Origin: a virus
Length of the DNA stretch: 41,190 nucleotides
IMG/VR virus record: IMGVR_UViG_3300007540_005056
Span: 1-41,190 of that record
Reading direction: 5' to 3' (one strand)
Shown: one piece after another, positions 31,710 to 38,505 of the stretch
Layout of the letters: every line of letters starts with the position of its first letter
Numbering within the stretch: the first letter of the stretch is position 1
Made by a program: the position numbers and the translations under genes
Notes under the pieces: generated by a model
The model's input: only the letters and a program-made list of their open reading frames with translations
What the model was told of the DNA's origin: nothing
Database searches by the model: none

Positions 31710-32135
31710 ATGAACATACAAAACTTAAACACAGCAGAATTAAAGGAATTACAAATATTGCTTAACAAAATGAATCCACAACCCACTAAAAAAGTGTATT
31801 TGGATCCTGTCAATAAAATGATTGATGATATTATGGAAAATTTTGACTTTAATAGAGTTCAATTGGTGATGGATTATTTGAATTGGAAATGGCTTGGAGA
31901 TGATGGACTTGAGTGTGTTCCTGTTGAAATGCTTAAAAAAGAGGCAGAACGTTTGCTTAGAGGTGCTGCTGAAGCTAGATTAGGACAATTTAGAAATGAA
32001 CATTGGGAACAAGGTATTATTCATGGTACAGGTGGATTTCAGGCAATGGCGTTCTGTGATGAAGATAAAACTAAAATCACAGCATTGGATTTGAAATTTG
32101 TTTTAACTGAGTGGGACAAAGAAATAGAGGATTAA
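31710..32135 (+). CDS. conserved hypothetical protein, 141 aa
   Basis: Helical beginning (LKELQILLNKMN), a DFNRVQLVMDYLNWKWLGDDG block, and an ECVPVEMLKKEAERLLRGAAEARL segment. The block order and the TGGFQAMAF end resemble phage proteins known to me only as hypothetical. Leader AAAAGTTATG; five bases after the HNH gene. Confidence 0.78.
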   Translation: MNIQNLNTAELKELQILLNKMNPQPTKKVYLDPVNKMIDDIMENFDFNRVQLVMDYLNWKWLGDDGLECVPVEMLKKEAERLLRGAAEARLGQFRNEHWEQGIIHGTGGFQAMAFCDEDKTKITALDLKFVLTEWDKEIED

Positions 32136-32137
32136 TT

Positions 32138-32782
32138 ATGAGAAGTAAATTTGAAGTAAAAGATAATAGAACATTCAAACAACGTTTGGAGGATTTGAAA
32201 TACACCATCTTATTTTGGAAAGGTCGTAAGATGAAATATATTACTACTCGCAATATACAATGGAGTGATTTACGTTACATTTTCTTCCCAACTGAAGAGG
32301 ACAAGTATGGATATTTGAATGCCACGTTCTATAAGGATAGTGAATTCAATAAAGTGCTTCGACCACTTGTATTAGCAATGGATTATGAGGCAAAACCTAA
32401 ATGGTGTCCAAGATGGTTTTTACGTTTCCTACACGTGTTTGGAAATGATAAGTCATTGGTTCGTGTTCGTAATTTTAGATTACATTACCTACACAGACGC
32501 TTGACTAAGGGTATTATGTTTTGGGATTGGAAAACCAAATGGACAGATTATGATTTACGCATTACAATTTCAGGACCTGAACACTTAGTAAATTTATCTG
32601 ATTGGATTGAAGAAGGATACTACAATGAAGGATACAGAGCAAAACTAATGCGAGACATTGCCATGTATGAACCTGACCCAGATGCTGAAATTATCTTTAG
32701 TGATATTAAGCACCTTGAAGAGCAGTTGGAGAAATTACAAAATAAAGAAGAAGACGAAACCTTTAACACAAAAGAGAAATGA
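32138..32782 (+). CDS. hypothetical protein, 214 aa
   Basis: The start is set at 32138 (MRSKFEVKD); an earlier in-frame ATG is inside the previous gene. A basic, aromatic protein (KCTP-free; AKPKWCPRWFLRFLHVF, ITISGPEHLVNLSDWIEEG). The last codons read ETFNTKEK because the repeated intergenic leader (see 32761) is translated in frame here. Function unknown. Confidence 0.78.
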   Translation: MRSKFEVKDNRTFKQRLEDLKYTILFWKGRKMKYITTRNIQWSDLRYIFFPTEEDKYGYLNATFYKDSEFNKVLRPLVLAMDYEAKPKWCPRWFLRFLHVFGNDKSLVRVRNFRLHYLHRRLTKGIMFWDWKTKWTDYDLRITISGPEHLVNLSDWIEEGYYNEGYRAKLMRDIAMYEPDPDAEIIFSDIKHLEEQLEKLQNKEEDETFNTKEK

Positions 32783-32997
32783 AAAAGAAACTAAAATCAT
32801 TAGATGAACACAATTCAAATTCTTGGAGCAATTATTCTTCAATGTTTGAAAACTCACCAAAACCAAACGGAATTGCTTGCCCAAAGTGTGGTGAGGAATT
32901 GATGGATAGTCAACCTATGGTAACATTAACATTCAATCCACCAAAGAAGGATATACATTGCCCTTCTTGTGGTTATGTTGGATATAGAATTGCATAA
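32779..32997 (+). CDS. zinc-ribbon protein, 72 aa
   Basis: CPKC (C34, C37) and CPSCGY (C61, C64) form a ribbon-type zinc site at the C-terminus; the first 30 residues are Ser/Asn-rich and probably flexible. It uses the repeated leader. Possible DNA-binding accessory protein, target unknown. Confidence 0.82.
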   Translation: MKKKLKSLDEHNSNSWSNYSSMFENSPKPNGIACPKCGEELMDSQPMVTLTFNPPKKDIHCPSCGYVGYRIA

Positions 32998-33009
32998 CAC
33001 CAAAGAGAA

Positions 33010-33150
33010 ATGAAATCACATAATGTTCGATTCCAGAGAATATTTAACCCATATTTGAGAAAACTACTTAGAGTTGAGATATGTCCTATCATATATGATG
33101 GTAAAATAATCGGTTACGGAATAATAAAATTTAAAACAAAAGAGAAATGA
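33010..33150 (+). CDS. small basic protein, 46 aa
   Basis: M-K-S-H-N-V-R-F-Q-R..., with a FNPYLRKLLRVEICPIIYDGK middle, ending F-K-T-K-E-K because the last codons are a copy of the repeat. The frame is open from the repeat leader. Short but supported by the shared leader and the following overlap. Confidence 0.6.
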   Translation: MKSHNVRFQRIFNPYLRKLLRVEICPIIYDGKIIGYGIIKFKTKEK

Positions 33151-33284
33151 AAAAGTTTAAATGGGGTAGAATTATGACATCAAACCAAATTGGGCTGATG
33201 GTATCTTGGGGAACAAGCGTTATCCCAAAAAGAAAGTGCATCTGCCTTGAGATTCCTTTTCTTATTATTCAAATCTACCTTTAA
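33147..33284 (+). CDS. small protein, 45 aa
   Basis: ATG overlaps the previous stop. M-K-K-F-K-W-G-R-I-M..., with a short hydrophobic end (EIPFLIIQIYL). The last codon is followed at once by a copy of the repeat leader. Could be a fragment or a small peripheral membrane protein. Function unknown. Confidence 0.5.
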   Translation: MKKFKWGRIMTSNQIGLMVSWGTSVIPKRKCICLEIPFLIIQIYL

Positions 33285-33296
33285 CACCAAAGAGAA

Positions 33297-33515
33297 ATGA
33301 CACCTAAAGAAAAAGCACAAGATCTAGTCAGTCAGTTCAAAAACATCCTAATGGATGAGGATACAGACTGCGGTCAGGAACTGTTGTGTACTTCGATAGC
33401 AATTAAGAACGCATTAGTTATGATAAACGAACTACTCAGTAACTCAACATTCTTATTGAGTAGTGGTGAGATTTACTATTGGGATGAAGTAAGACGAGAA
33501 CTAAACAACCTTTAA
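33297..33515 (+). CDS. hypothetical protein, 72 aa
   Basis: Helical acidic protein (EKAQDLVSQFKNILMDEDTDCGQELLCTS, then IKNALVMINELLSN). Uses the repeated leader (33278-33299). The pattern of the first helix, and Cys residues at DCGQELLC, are familiar from small phage proteins. No function known. Confidence 0.75.
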   Translation: MTPKEKAQDLVSQFKNILMDEDTDCGQELLCTSIAIKNALVMINELLSNSTFLLSSGEIYYWDEVRRELNNL

Positions 33516-33527
33516 CACAAAAGAGAA

Positions 33528-33842
33528 ATGAGTAAACTAAACCAAATCAAAATACCAGTAGATATAATACCTAACAATAGTAGGTATAAACTAGTTCGTG
33601 AACGAGATGGTTTGACACATTATGGAAGAGAGTTAGGTTGGATTGAATGGAATGAAGATGATAGGTTCGAACAAAAACATGATGAACCTGCCGTTGGTAG
33701 ATCTTGTATGTTAGATCCTCATCGACTAAGCTTTACTTGGTTAACAACTCAAGTAACAGAAATAGTAGAACAAAAAGAAGATTATATCAAATTCAATACA
33801 AAGAATTCAGTATACGAGTTATGGCAGCTAAAAAACGATTAA
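33528..33842 (+). CDS. hypothetical protein, 104 aa
   Basis: Beta-rich beginning (KIPVDIIPNNSRYKLVRERDG), a GWIEWNEDDRFEQKHDEP stretch, then a WLTTQVTEIVEQKEDYIKF strand and helix. The fifth copy of the repeat precedes it. Overlaps the next gene by 22 bases. Function unknown. Confidence 0.75.
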   Translation: MSKLNQIKIPVDIIPNNSRYKLVRERDGLTHYGRELGWIEWNEDDRFEQKHDEPAVGRSCMLDPHRLSFTWLTTQVTEIVEQKEDYIKFNTKNSVYELWQLKND

Positions 33843-34123
33843 GTCGAGAACAAAAACAAGAACAAGCAGTTATTGATTTAATTAATCAAATGTTTATTAT
33901 TGCTGGTCATGATGTAACTTATGATGATGTTGTAGGACGCAAAGATGATTGGTACACACAATGGACAATGACTGTTGAACAAAGTGAGGAATGGAGAGAA
34001 TGGGGTGAAAATTACCTACGTAAAAACCTTAAATTAAATAAACGTTTGGCTGAACGAGAAATGGCTATGGTGGTTTTGATGTGGGGTTTAAAATTTAGTA
34101 ACTGGGAAGAATATCATAAATAA
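33821..34123 (+). CDS. conserved phage protein, 100 aa
   Basis: Start at 33821 (MAAKKRLSREQK) inside the end of the previous gene. Then IDLINQMFIIAGHDVTYDDVVGRKDDWYTQW and WGENYLRKNL, with MAMVVLMWGLKFSNW at the end. The order of blocks is recognisable as a protein common in tailed phages, without assigned role. Helical with a central aromatic cluster. Confidence 0.82.
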   Translation: MAAKKRLSREQKQEQAVIDLINQMFIIAGHDVTYDDVVGRKDDWYTQWTMTVEQSEEWREWGENYLRKNLKLNKRLAEREMAMVVLMWGLKFSNWEEYHK

Positions 34124-34127
34124 TAAT

Positions 34128-34226
34128 ATGGAAGGCATAGTAAGTTTAATAGCAATACCTTGGATTGTAGCAATATGCATATTTGGCATATATTTAGCTA
34201 CAAAAAAGGTTGAAGATGATGAATAA
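34128..34226 (+). CDS. tiny single-span membrane protein, 32 aa
   Basis: M-E-G-I-V-S-L-I-A-I..., a hydrophobic run (LIAIPWIVAICIFGIYLA) then a charged end (TKKVEDDE). Starts four bases after the preceding stop. The TTTG of the next promoter begins four bases after its stop. Role unknown. Confidence 0.55.
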   Translation: MEGIVSLIAIPWIVAICIFGIYLATKKVEDDE

Positions 34227-34229
34227 GAG

Positions 34230-34261
34230 TTTGGCTTCTGTAAATCATGATGTTATATTTA
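34230..34261 (+). promoter_or_regulatory. Bacteroidota-type promoter (TTTG-N20-TATATTTA)
   Basis: TTTGG at 34230, TATATTTA at 34254-34261, 20 bases between, 31 bases before the next ATG. The leader (TATCATAATAAAGAAATAAATAATAAAGG) is one of the two longer leaders and matches the one behind 36993. Confidence 0.85.
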
Positions 34262-34292
34262 TATCATAATAAAGAAATAAATAATAAAGGTT

Positions 34293-34637
34293 ATGACAAA
34301 AACAGAAGTAAAAAATTTCAGATCAGATTTTCAGAAAGCAGTAGCTCAGCTTGAGAAGCAGTATGGTGTACAAATCGGATTGGGTGCAATTCGTTTTAAT
34401 GATAATGAGATGCGAGCTAAAATGACAGCTACTAAAGGAGCTGCGGTTGAGCGTCTTAGTAAAAATGATTTTAAAGTAGGTGATATTGTAGGTATTAACC
34501 ATAAAAAAATTAATCCGAACGAGTCATTTCGTATTATCAAAATTAATTCTAAAAACATCATAGTTGAGGAGATAAATGACAATCCTTTCCGTTCACGTAA
34601 AATTAATGTTTCACCAAGTTTGTTAATTAAAAAATAA
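34293..34637 (+). CDS. hypothetical protein, 114 aa
   Basis: N-terminal helix (FRSDFQKAVAQLEKQYGVQIG) followed by a beta domain (FKVGDIVGINHKKINPNESFRIIKINSKNIIVEE) that looks like a KOW/SH3-like barrel. Basic end (NPFRSRKINVSP). Such small barrels bind nucleic acid or proteins; inference only. Own promoter. Confidence 0.78.
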   Translation: MTKTEVKNFRSDFQKAVAQLEKQYGVQIGLGAIRFNDNEMRAKMTATKGAAVERLSKNDFKVGDIVGINHKKINPNESFRIIKINSKNIIVEEINDNPFRSRKINVSPSLLIKK

Positions 34638-34642
34638 GAGTT

Positions 34643-34903
34643 ATGTTTAATATAGTTAATAATGATTTTAATAAAGGTTTCCAAATAACCTTCTCTAATA
34701 AAATGACTGTGAGTGTTATGTTTGGTAAAATGAGTCACAGTGATGGGAATACAGCTGAAGTAGCTGTATTCAATGATGATGATATTTGGTTTATTTTAGA
34801 CCAAGATGATAATTTAGTTCCTGTTAAGGATGGTACTGATGTTATGACATGGGTTTCAGCTAATAAAGTAGCAGATATTATTTCTAAAGTAGCAAATTTT
34901 TAA
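34643..34903 (+). CDS. hypothetical protein, 86 aa
   Basis: Beta-rich protein (NKGFQITFSNKMTVSVMFGKM), an acidic turn (FNDDDIWFILDQDDNLVPV), ending in a helix (VADIISKVANF). Leader AGAGTTATG. No family recognised; possibly a small cytoplasmic domain. Confidence 0.74.
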   Translation: MFNIVNNDFNKGFQITFSNKMTVSVMFGKMSHSDGNTAEVAVFNDDDIWFILDQDDNLVPVKDGTDVMTWVSANKVADIISKVANF

Positions 34904-34906
34904 GAT

Positions 34907-35152
34907 ATGAGTACAACATTTGGAATTGAATATGGTGATGAGGTCATAGAGATTGCTCGTCGTATGGGAACTGGAAATGGTAAAGTGGCCATTATATGGA
35001 GAAATGATTTATACAGGAAATTAGCTCCAGATACACCAGTAGTACCACTTGACAACACATACCAAGGTGTTGAAACAATATTTGATTTATTGGTGCTAGA
35101 GAGATATGGTAGTTTAAAATTAAAAGTAGAACAATATGAAGTACAGTCTTAA
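34907..35152 (+). CDS. hypothetical protein, 81 aa
   Basis: Short beta/alpha protein with GDEVIEIARRMGTGNGK at the start and a LYRKLAPDTPVVPLDN middle. It overlaps the next gene by 17 bases. I do not recognise a family. Confidence 0.74.
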   Translation: MSTTFGIEYGDEVIEIARRMGTGNGKVAIIWRNDLYRKLAPDTPVVPLDNTYQGVETIFDLLVLERYGSLKLKVEQYEVQS

Positions 35153-35333
35153 AGATTTTTACACACTAGATAACATGTATTACTTTCCTAATATACAGGA
35201 TGGAATATGGGTTGATGAAGATGAGGCTCAGAACATCATTAATGAGATGAATACTGAGATAGAGGATGAAAATGAACCATGGGAAGATTACGAAGGTGAT
35301 GCTGCATGGAGTGATTATAGTTTTGGAATATAA
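35136..35333 (+). CDS. acidic protein, 65 aa
   Basis: Very acidic C-terminal half (NEMNTEIEDENEPWEDYEGDA) with Trp and Tyr; the front half reads SLKDFYTLDNMYYFPNIQ. DNA-mimic-like composition, but no assignment is supported. Overlaps the preceding gene. Confidence 0.7.
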   Translation: MKYSLKDFYTLDNMYYFPNIQDGIWVDEDEAQNIINEMNTEIEDENEPWEDYEGDAAWSDYSFGI

Positions 35334-35344
35334 AATAAAAGAAT

Positions 35345-35419
35345 ATGAATATAATAGCTATTGAATTGTTGGCAATATTTTTCTTGTTGCTTAGGATAAA
35401 TGATAAAATAAAAGAATAA
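35345..35419 (+). CDS. possible tiny membrane peptide, 24 aa
   Basis: M-N-I-I-A-I-E-L-L-A-I-F-F-L-L-L-R then I-N-D-K-I-K-E. One short hydrophobic helix with a charged tail, leader AAAGAATATG. It fills the gap between two genes. Too short to be sure; one of several such peptides in this stretch. Confidence 0.35.
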   Translation: MNIIAIELLAIFFLLLRINDKIKE

Positions 35420-35420
35420 A

Positions 35421-35642
35421 ATGAAAAATTTAAATAACATTATGTTGGTGGTTACCTTTATTGGTATCGTTATGTTGGCTTTTAAAATGGAGAAACAAAA
35501 TGCTCAAAAGGAAGCCTATTTTAATCACTTTGATAGTGTTATCACTAGGGTAGATTCATTACTGGTTCAAGCAGAACAAAGAGTTAAATGGACAGATAGT
35601 GTGACTAATTTGCTTCGCGAGTATAATAAAAACAATAAGTAA
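35421..35642 (+). CDS. signal-anchored small protein, 73 aa
   Basis: N-terminal hydrophobic segment (MLVVTFIGIVMLAF) after a short polar start, then a charged helix (VITRVDSLLVQAEQRVKW). Probably one-pass membrane protein with a cytoplasmic or periplasmic coiled domain. Function unknown. Confidence 0.7.
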   Translation: MKNLNNIMLVVTFIGIVMLAFKMEKQNAQKEAYFNHFDSVITRVDSLLVQAEQRVKWTDSVTNLLREYNKNNK

Positions 35643-35752
35643 TGTCTCTTATTCCAATGTTTATTGTTTACACTTTATTTTGCATAATGATAGGTTTAGC
35701 AGTTGTAGGTGTAATTAGTATTATTGGAGACTGTAAATGTAAAGATAAATGA
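35642..35752 (+). CDS. tiny two-part membrane protein, 36 aa
   Basis: M-S-L-I-P-M-F-I-V-Y..., almost entirely hydrophobic (FIVYTLFCIMIGLAVVGVISII) then a CxC end (GDCKCKDK). Start overlaps the previous stop by one base and its own stop overlaps the next start (ATGA). Likely membrane-embedded; function unknown. Confidence 0.55.
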   Translation: MSLIPMFIVYTLFCIMIGLAVVGVISIIGDCKCKDK

Positions 35753-36099
35753 GTAATGCAATAATGATACTATGGGGAATAATAGTCGGATTAATAATCC
35801 AGGCTGTTACTTTCTTTCAATTACAAGGACCAGTTAAATGGCCTAGTTGGGATAAATACTACTGGGCATTAGCATTATTAGGTGTTCCGGTTTCAATGAT
35901 TTGGATGTACTATGCTAAAATGATGAGTCAAGCATTTGGAGGACAAATATGGCCACAACGTCTAATTGGGTTTGGATTAGGTGCTATTGTTTTTGCCTTA
36001 GGTAGTTGGTATGTTTTTAAGGAACCATTAACTATGAAAACTATAGTTTGTTTAGTGTTGGCTCTGATTATTGTTATGATTCAAGTTTTTTGGAAATGA
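35749..36099 (+). CDS. four-helix inner-membrane protein, 116 aa
   Basis: Four hydrophobic segments: about 4-23, 41-60, 71-88 and 97-114, with a WPSWDKYYW loop and a GQIWPQRLIGFG turn between. The shape resembles small multidrug-transporter-like phage membrane proteins. Function not determinable from sequence. Confidence 0.78.
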   Translation: MSNAIMILWGIIVGLIIQAVTFFQLQGPVKWPSWDKYYWALALLGVPVSMIWMYYAKMMSQAFGGQIWPQRLIGFGLGAIVFALGSWYVFKEPLTMKTIVCLVLALIIVMIQVFWK

Positions 36100-36257
36100 A
36101 TTTAGAAGTAATAAAAGAAATGATTAAAGTGTATCTTAATGACCTTGAGGGACATAACATCAACATAAAGAAAAAAGCAGACATATTAAATGACTTCCTT
36201 CTGTACTGGCAAAGCCAATGGGGGGATGAAAATGATGAAGACGAAATAGCATACTAA
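36096..36257 (+). CDS. small protein, 53 aa
   Basis: Start at 36096 (MNLEVIKEMIKVYL) overlaps the stop of the membrane protein. Helical with acidic end (WGDENDEDEIAY). Overlaps the next start by one base. Function unknown. Confidence 0.65.
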   Translation: MNLEVIKEMIKVYLNDLEGHNINIKKKADILNDFLLYWQSQWGDENDEDEIAY

Positions 36258-36601
36258 TGAAAGAACTAGATTTAATAGAATTAGGTTTTGAGAGAAATGA
36301 TGATAATGATGGTTATAAAGAATATTACTACTATACTCTTGATATAGGTGATGATTATACCCCATTCTGTTTGATATCAAAAGCTAATAATGAGGGAAAA
36401 GATAAAGAATGGTTTGTTGAAATATTTGATTATGAATCATTTAGATTTATATCTCGTTATCAATTAGAACAATTTATCACTGTCCTAAAGTATGCTCAAG
36501 TTACTAAAGAAAATATTGGGGTGAAACAAACTATAGGAGGGATAAATAATACGAGTGTTAATAATCCAGGTAATAATACGACGGGGAACAGAATAACATG
36601 A
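36257..36601 (+). CDS. hypothetical protein with Asn/Thr-rich tail, 114 aa
   Basis: Acidic, aromatic first half (KEYYYYTLDIGDDYTPFC), a FVEIFDYESFRFISRYQLEQF middle, and a low-complexity end (NNTSVNNPGNNTTGN). The tail is unlike other proteins here and may be a flexible linker. ATGA overlap with the next gene. Function unknown. Confidence 0.7.
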   Translation: MKELDLIELGFERNDDNDGYKEYYYYTLDIGDDYTPFCLISKANNEGKDKEWFVEIFDYESFRFISRYQLEQFITVLKYAQVTKENIGVKQTIGGINNTSVNNPGNNTTGNRIT

Positions 36602-36789
36602 CACACGAGGAATTTAAACAACACAGGGAACAATGGGTACGTGAGTGGGCAACCAAATGGAGACACCTTGATATAGACTTTGAGGCGTACATGGTAATGA
36701 AGGGTGTAACCGGGGATGAATATAAACGGTTGAATGAGGAAACAGACGATACTGAATCGGACGGTAATGGATTAATTGGCCTTGCGTAA
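36598..36789 (+). CDS. small charged protein, 63 aa
   Basis: Helical protein, Trp- and Arg-rich first half (HREQWVREWATKWRHLD) and acidic end (NEETDDTESDGNG). Overlaps the previous stop. The bases here are more GC-rich than in the neighbours. Function unknown. Confidence 0.65.
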   Translation: MTHEEFKQHREQWVREWATKWRHLDIDFEAYMVMKGVTGDEYKRLNEETDDTESDGNGLIGLA

Positions 36790-37017
36790 CGTGTGACAAG
36801 CACATGCCATACGGATATCCTAATATGTGTAGATAAGTATAATATGTGGAACAATAGGGGACGGGTGTATGGGATAGAGTTAAGGCACCATTAACCCCCT
36901 TTCATTGCGAGGCCAAGCCTCTCACTCTAAAAAGAAATATATACACCCCCCTAACCCCCTGTTTGGCCCCCCAGGGGAACGATGTTATATTTATATCATA
37001 ATAAAGAAATAAAGGTC
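36790..37017 (+). other. 228-base intergenic region with C-rich tracts and two hairpins
   Basis: Contains GAGGC-CAA-GCCTC (36909-36921), runs of five to six C (36944-36961, 36966-36972), a hairpin CCCCTG (36956-36961) with CAGGGG (36972-36977), and the promoter at 36962. No coding frame of significance is seen. Unusually GC-rich for this genome. Confidence 0.6.
36962..36993 (+). promoter_or_regulatory. Bacteroidota-type promoter (TTTG-N20-TATATTTA) with hairpin
   Basis: TTTGG at 36962, TATATTTA at 36986-36993, 20 bases between. The -33 box is in the loop of the CCCCTG/CAGGGG hairpin (36956-36977). 24 bases to the next ATG. Confidence 0.82.
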
Positions 37018-37593
37018 ATGAAAGGTAACGCATTAATTAACATCCAAAAAGAAGCTAAAGTAATTGTTGAACAATTGGCTGATAAGCAAATTAACGAAAT
37101 GGTTGCACGTTTGGATGCATTTTTAGCTTGGATGCAAGTTGATGGAAACGCTATTATATCTAAGTACAATAACAGTATTGAATCATATGGTAGTGCTGAA
37201 AAATATATTTACTTGACTCAACACCGTACATGGAATAGTGAGTTGAGCAAATTTGTATTGCCTACAAGTTTTGAGCCCGGTTACAGTGGCAGCCGTCGCT
37301 TCATGACTAAGGATGAAGTTAATATGGTTGCCGAATTGAGAATGATGTTAGGTAAAAATTGGATGGATAATTTCCGTGAGCAATTTATTGCCTCAAACAT
37401 GATGAAATTGAATCGTGCCTTGAGTAAGCACATTCATGACAACATGACAGCTAGTAATATTAAGGTACGTGTTGGTGGTGATGGAGCAGAAGTAACAGCC
37501 GATGTAGATGATAAGTTTTTTAAAACGTTCGGAACGTTGTGTGGCGGATATGTTCAGTGTTACCACTACCGTTACAGAAGCAGTTTGAAATAA
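37018..37593 (+). CDS. hypothetical protein, 191 aa
   Basis: Start at 37018 (MKGNALINIQKEAK), since the earlier in-frame ATG lies within the promoter. Helical first half (LADKQINEMVARLDAFLAWM), a basic core (FRYR-free; YLTQHRTWNSELSKF), and a C-terminal part with KVRVGGDGAEVTADVDD. Resembles phage proteins of unknown function. The next promoter begins directly after its stop. Confidence 0.78.
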   Translation: MKGNALINIQKEAKVIVEQLADKQINEMVARLDAFLAWMQVDGNAIISKYNNSIESYGSAEKYIYLTQHRTWNSELSKFVLPTSFEPGYSGSRRFMTKDEVNMVAELRMMLGKNWMDNFREQFIASNMMKLNRALSKHIHDNMTASNIKVRVGGDGAEVTADVDDKFFKTFGTLCGGYVQCYHYRYRSSLK

Positions 37594-37595
37594 GG

Positions 37596-37627
37596 TTTGG
37601 CTCTCCAAATCATAGATGTTATATTTA
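37596..37627 (+). promoter_or_regulatory. Bacteroidota-type promoter (TTTG-N20-TATATTTA) with hairpin
   Basis: TTTGG at 37596, TATATTTA at 37620-37627, 20 bases between. GGTTTGG (37594-37600), loop CTCT, CCAAATC (37605-37611) forms a seven-pair hairpin across the -33 box. 21 bases to the next ATG. Confidence 0.85.
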
Positions 37628-37648
37628 GGTATATTAGAAATTAAGGTT

Positions 37649-37756
37649 ATGAAACAGTTTATTAAAGAATGTATTATTGGAACAGCTGTATTGGCTATGG
37701 GTGTGATGTTTGTGGCTGCGGCCGTAATTGCAATTTATAAAGCAGCAGGACTATAA
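37649..37756 (+). CDS. small single-span membrane protein, 35 aa
   Basis: M-K-Q-F-I-K-E-C-I-I..., a hydrophobic run (IIGTAVLAMGVMFVAAAVIAI) with a charged front and a short tail. Own promoter and AAGGTTATG leader support it in spite of its length. Function unknown. Confidence 0.65.
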   Translation: MKQFIKECIIGTAVLAMGVMFVAAAVIAIYKAAGL

Positions 37757-37757
37757 T

Positions 37758-37991
37758 ATGGATGCAATGGATAAAATGATAGACATGTCTATGAAGTATG
37801 CCTCGGCAACAGGACGACTCTATGGGGCCGTAATTGGTGAAATGCTATATAATGATGATATTCAGATAAATAAATTCAATATGCTATATGAAACACTGAA
37901 TTATGTTGATGAGACACTAGGACGACAAATGGACCCGTTTGATAAAGCACGTTTGGAAGAAAAACTAGAAGAAATCAAAAACGCAAAATAG
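37758..37991 (+). CDS. hypothetical protein, 77 aa
   Basis: Start at 37758 (MDAMDKMIDM) just after the previous stop; an earlier in-frame start is inside that gene. Helical acidic protein (YETLNYVDETLGRQMDP, then FDKARLEEKLEEIKNAK). Ends with TAG, the only TAG stop I noticed in the window. Confidence 0.74.
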   Translation: MDAMDKMIDMSMKYASATGRLYGAVIGEMLYNDDIQINKFNMLYETLNYVDETLGRQMDPFDKARLEEKLEEIKNAK

Positions 37992-38326
37992 AAACCTTTA
38001 TTTATTTATTATATTGGTGGTGCACCTTACGGTGTACTGCCTGCGTACGTACGTACCGTGTACGGGGTATATGCGCATAAAATACCACGTGCGTTGTTAT
38101 CACTATAGGTTTGGATATATGGGAAAAAGGATTTAGATGTAAATTCAGCTCGAAAATAACTTTTACGCATCGATGTGTATATACTTATATCCCCCATAAC
38201 ATAAATGTAATTTCCATTTTACCAACCGGGAGAAAAATTTATAAATCCAAAAAAAGAGCTTTAATAAAAGGTTTGGCTATCGAGGAATATATACGTATAT
38301 TTAGGTATATTAAAAAATAAAAGGTT
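37992..38326 (+). other. 335-base region with clustered palindromes; no secure gene
   Basis: Holds a GC-rich patch at 38019-38091 with perfect palindromes GGTGCACC (38019-38026), GTACGTACGTAC (38045-38056), TATGCGCATA (38070-38079) and CACGTG (38086-38091). Hairpins are seen at 38020-38037 and 38066-38086. A frame from TTG (38111) to 38320 exists but runs over the next promoter. The promoter at 38272 closes the region. Confidence 0.6.
38272..38303 (+). promoter_or_regulatory. Bacteroidota-type promoter (TTTG-N20-TATATTTA)
   Basis: TTTGG at 38272, TATATTTA at 38296-38303, 20 bases between, 23 bases before the next ATG. The leader ends AAAAGGTTATG, as at other cassettes. Confidence 0.85.
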
Positions 38327-38503
38327 ATGATTTATTGGGTATTAACAATTGTAGTGATTTTAGTTTTAGCAGGATTAGCAGAACTAGTTTGGAAAATAGC
38401 AGGTGGTATTGTCAGATTGGTTTTTGGTCTAATTAAAACTATTTTACCATTTATGTTGATAGTTGTTATTTGTGATTTCGTTATTGAAATTTTTGAATAC
38501 TAA
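38327..38503 (+). CDS. small membrane protein, 58 aa
   Basis: M-I-Y-W-V-L-T-I-V-V... Two hydrophobic helices (VLTIVVILVLAGLAELVW and FGLIKTILPFMLIVVICDF) with a short basic loop between. The stop TAA directly precedes the next promoter box. Function unknown; typical of the small membrane proteins in this stretch. Confidence 0.72.
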   Translation: MIYWVLTIVVILVLAGLAELVWKIAGGIVRLVFGLIKTILPFMLIVVICDFVIEIFEY

Positions 38504-38505
38504 GG

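Larger units (their letters stand above)
32761..33530 (+). repeat. five copies of a repeated gene-junction sequence
   Basis: The motif AACACMAAAGAGAAATG, usually with CCTTT before it, occurs at 32761-32781, 32995-33012, 33130-33149 (variant), 33278-33299 and 33509-33530. Each copy ends in the ATG of a gene. Two copies are read in frame as the last codons of the upstream gene and three contain its stop, so it is kept at the DNA or RNA level. Confidence 0.85.

Noticed and set aside
36982-37017. Upstream ATG start for the 37018 gene
   Set aside because: It lies in the -7 box and leader, before or at the transcription start; the ATG behind the AAAGGTCATG leader fits other genes here.
38111-38320. 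69-codon frame from a TTG codon
   Set aside because: No ATG in frame, starts at a weak codon, and the frame runs across the TTTG/TATATTTA promoter at 38272-38303. Treated as non-coding, with some doubt.
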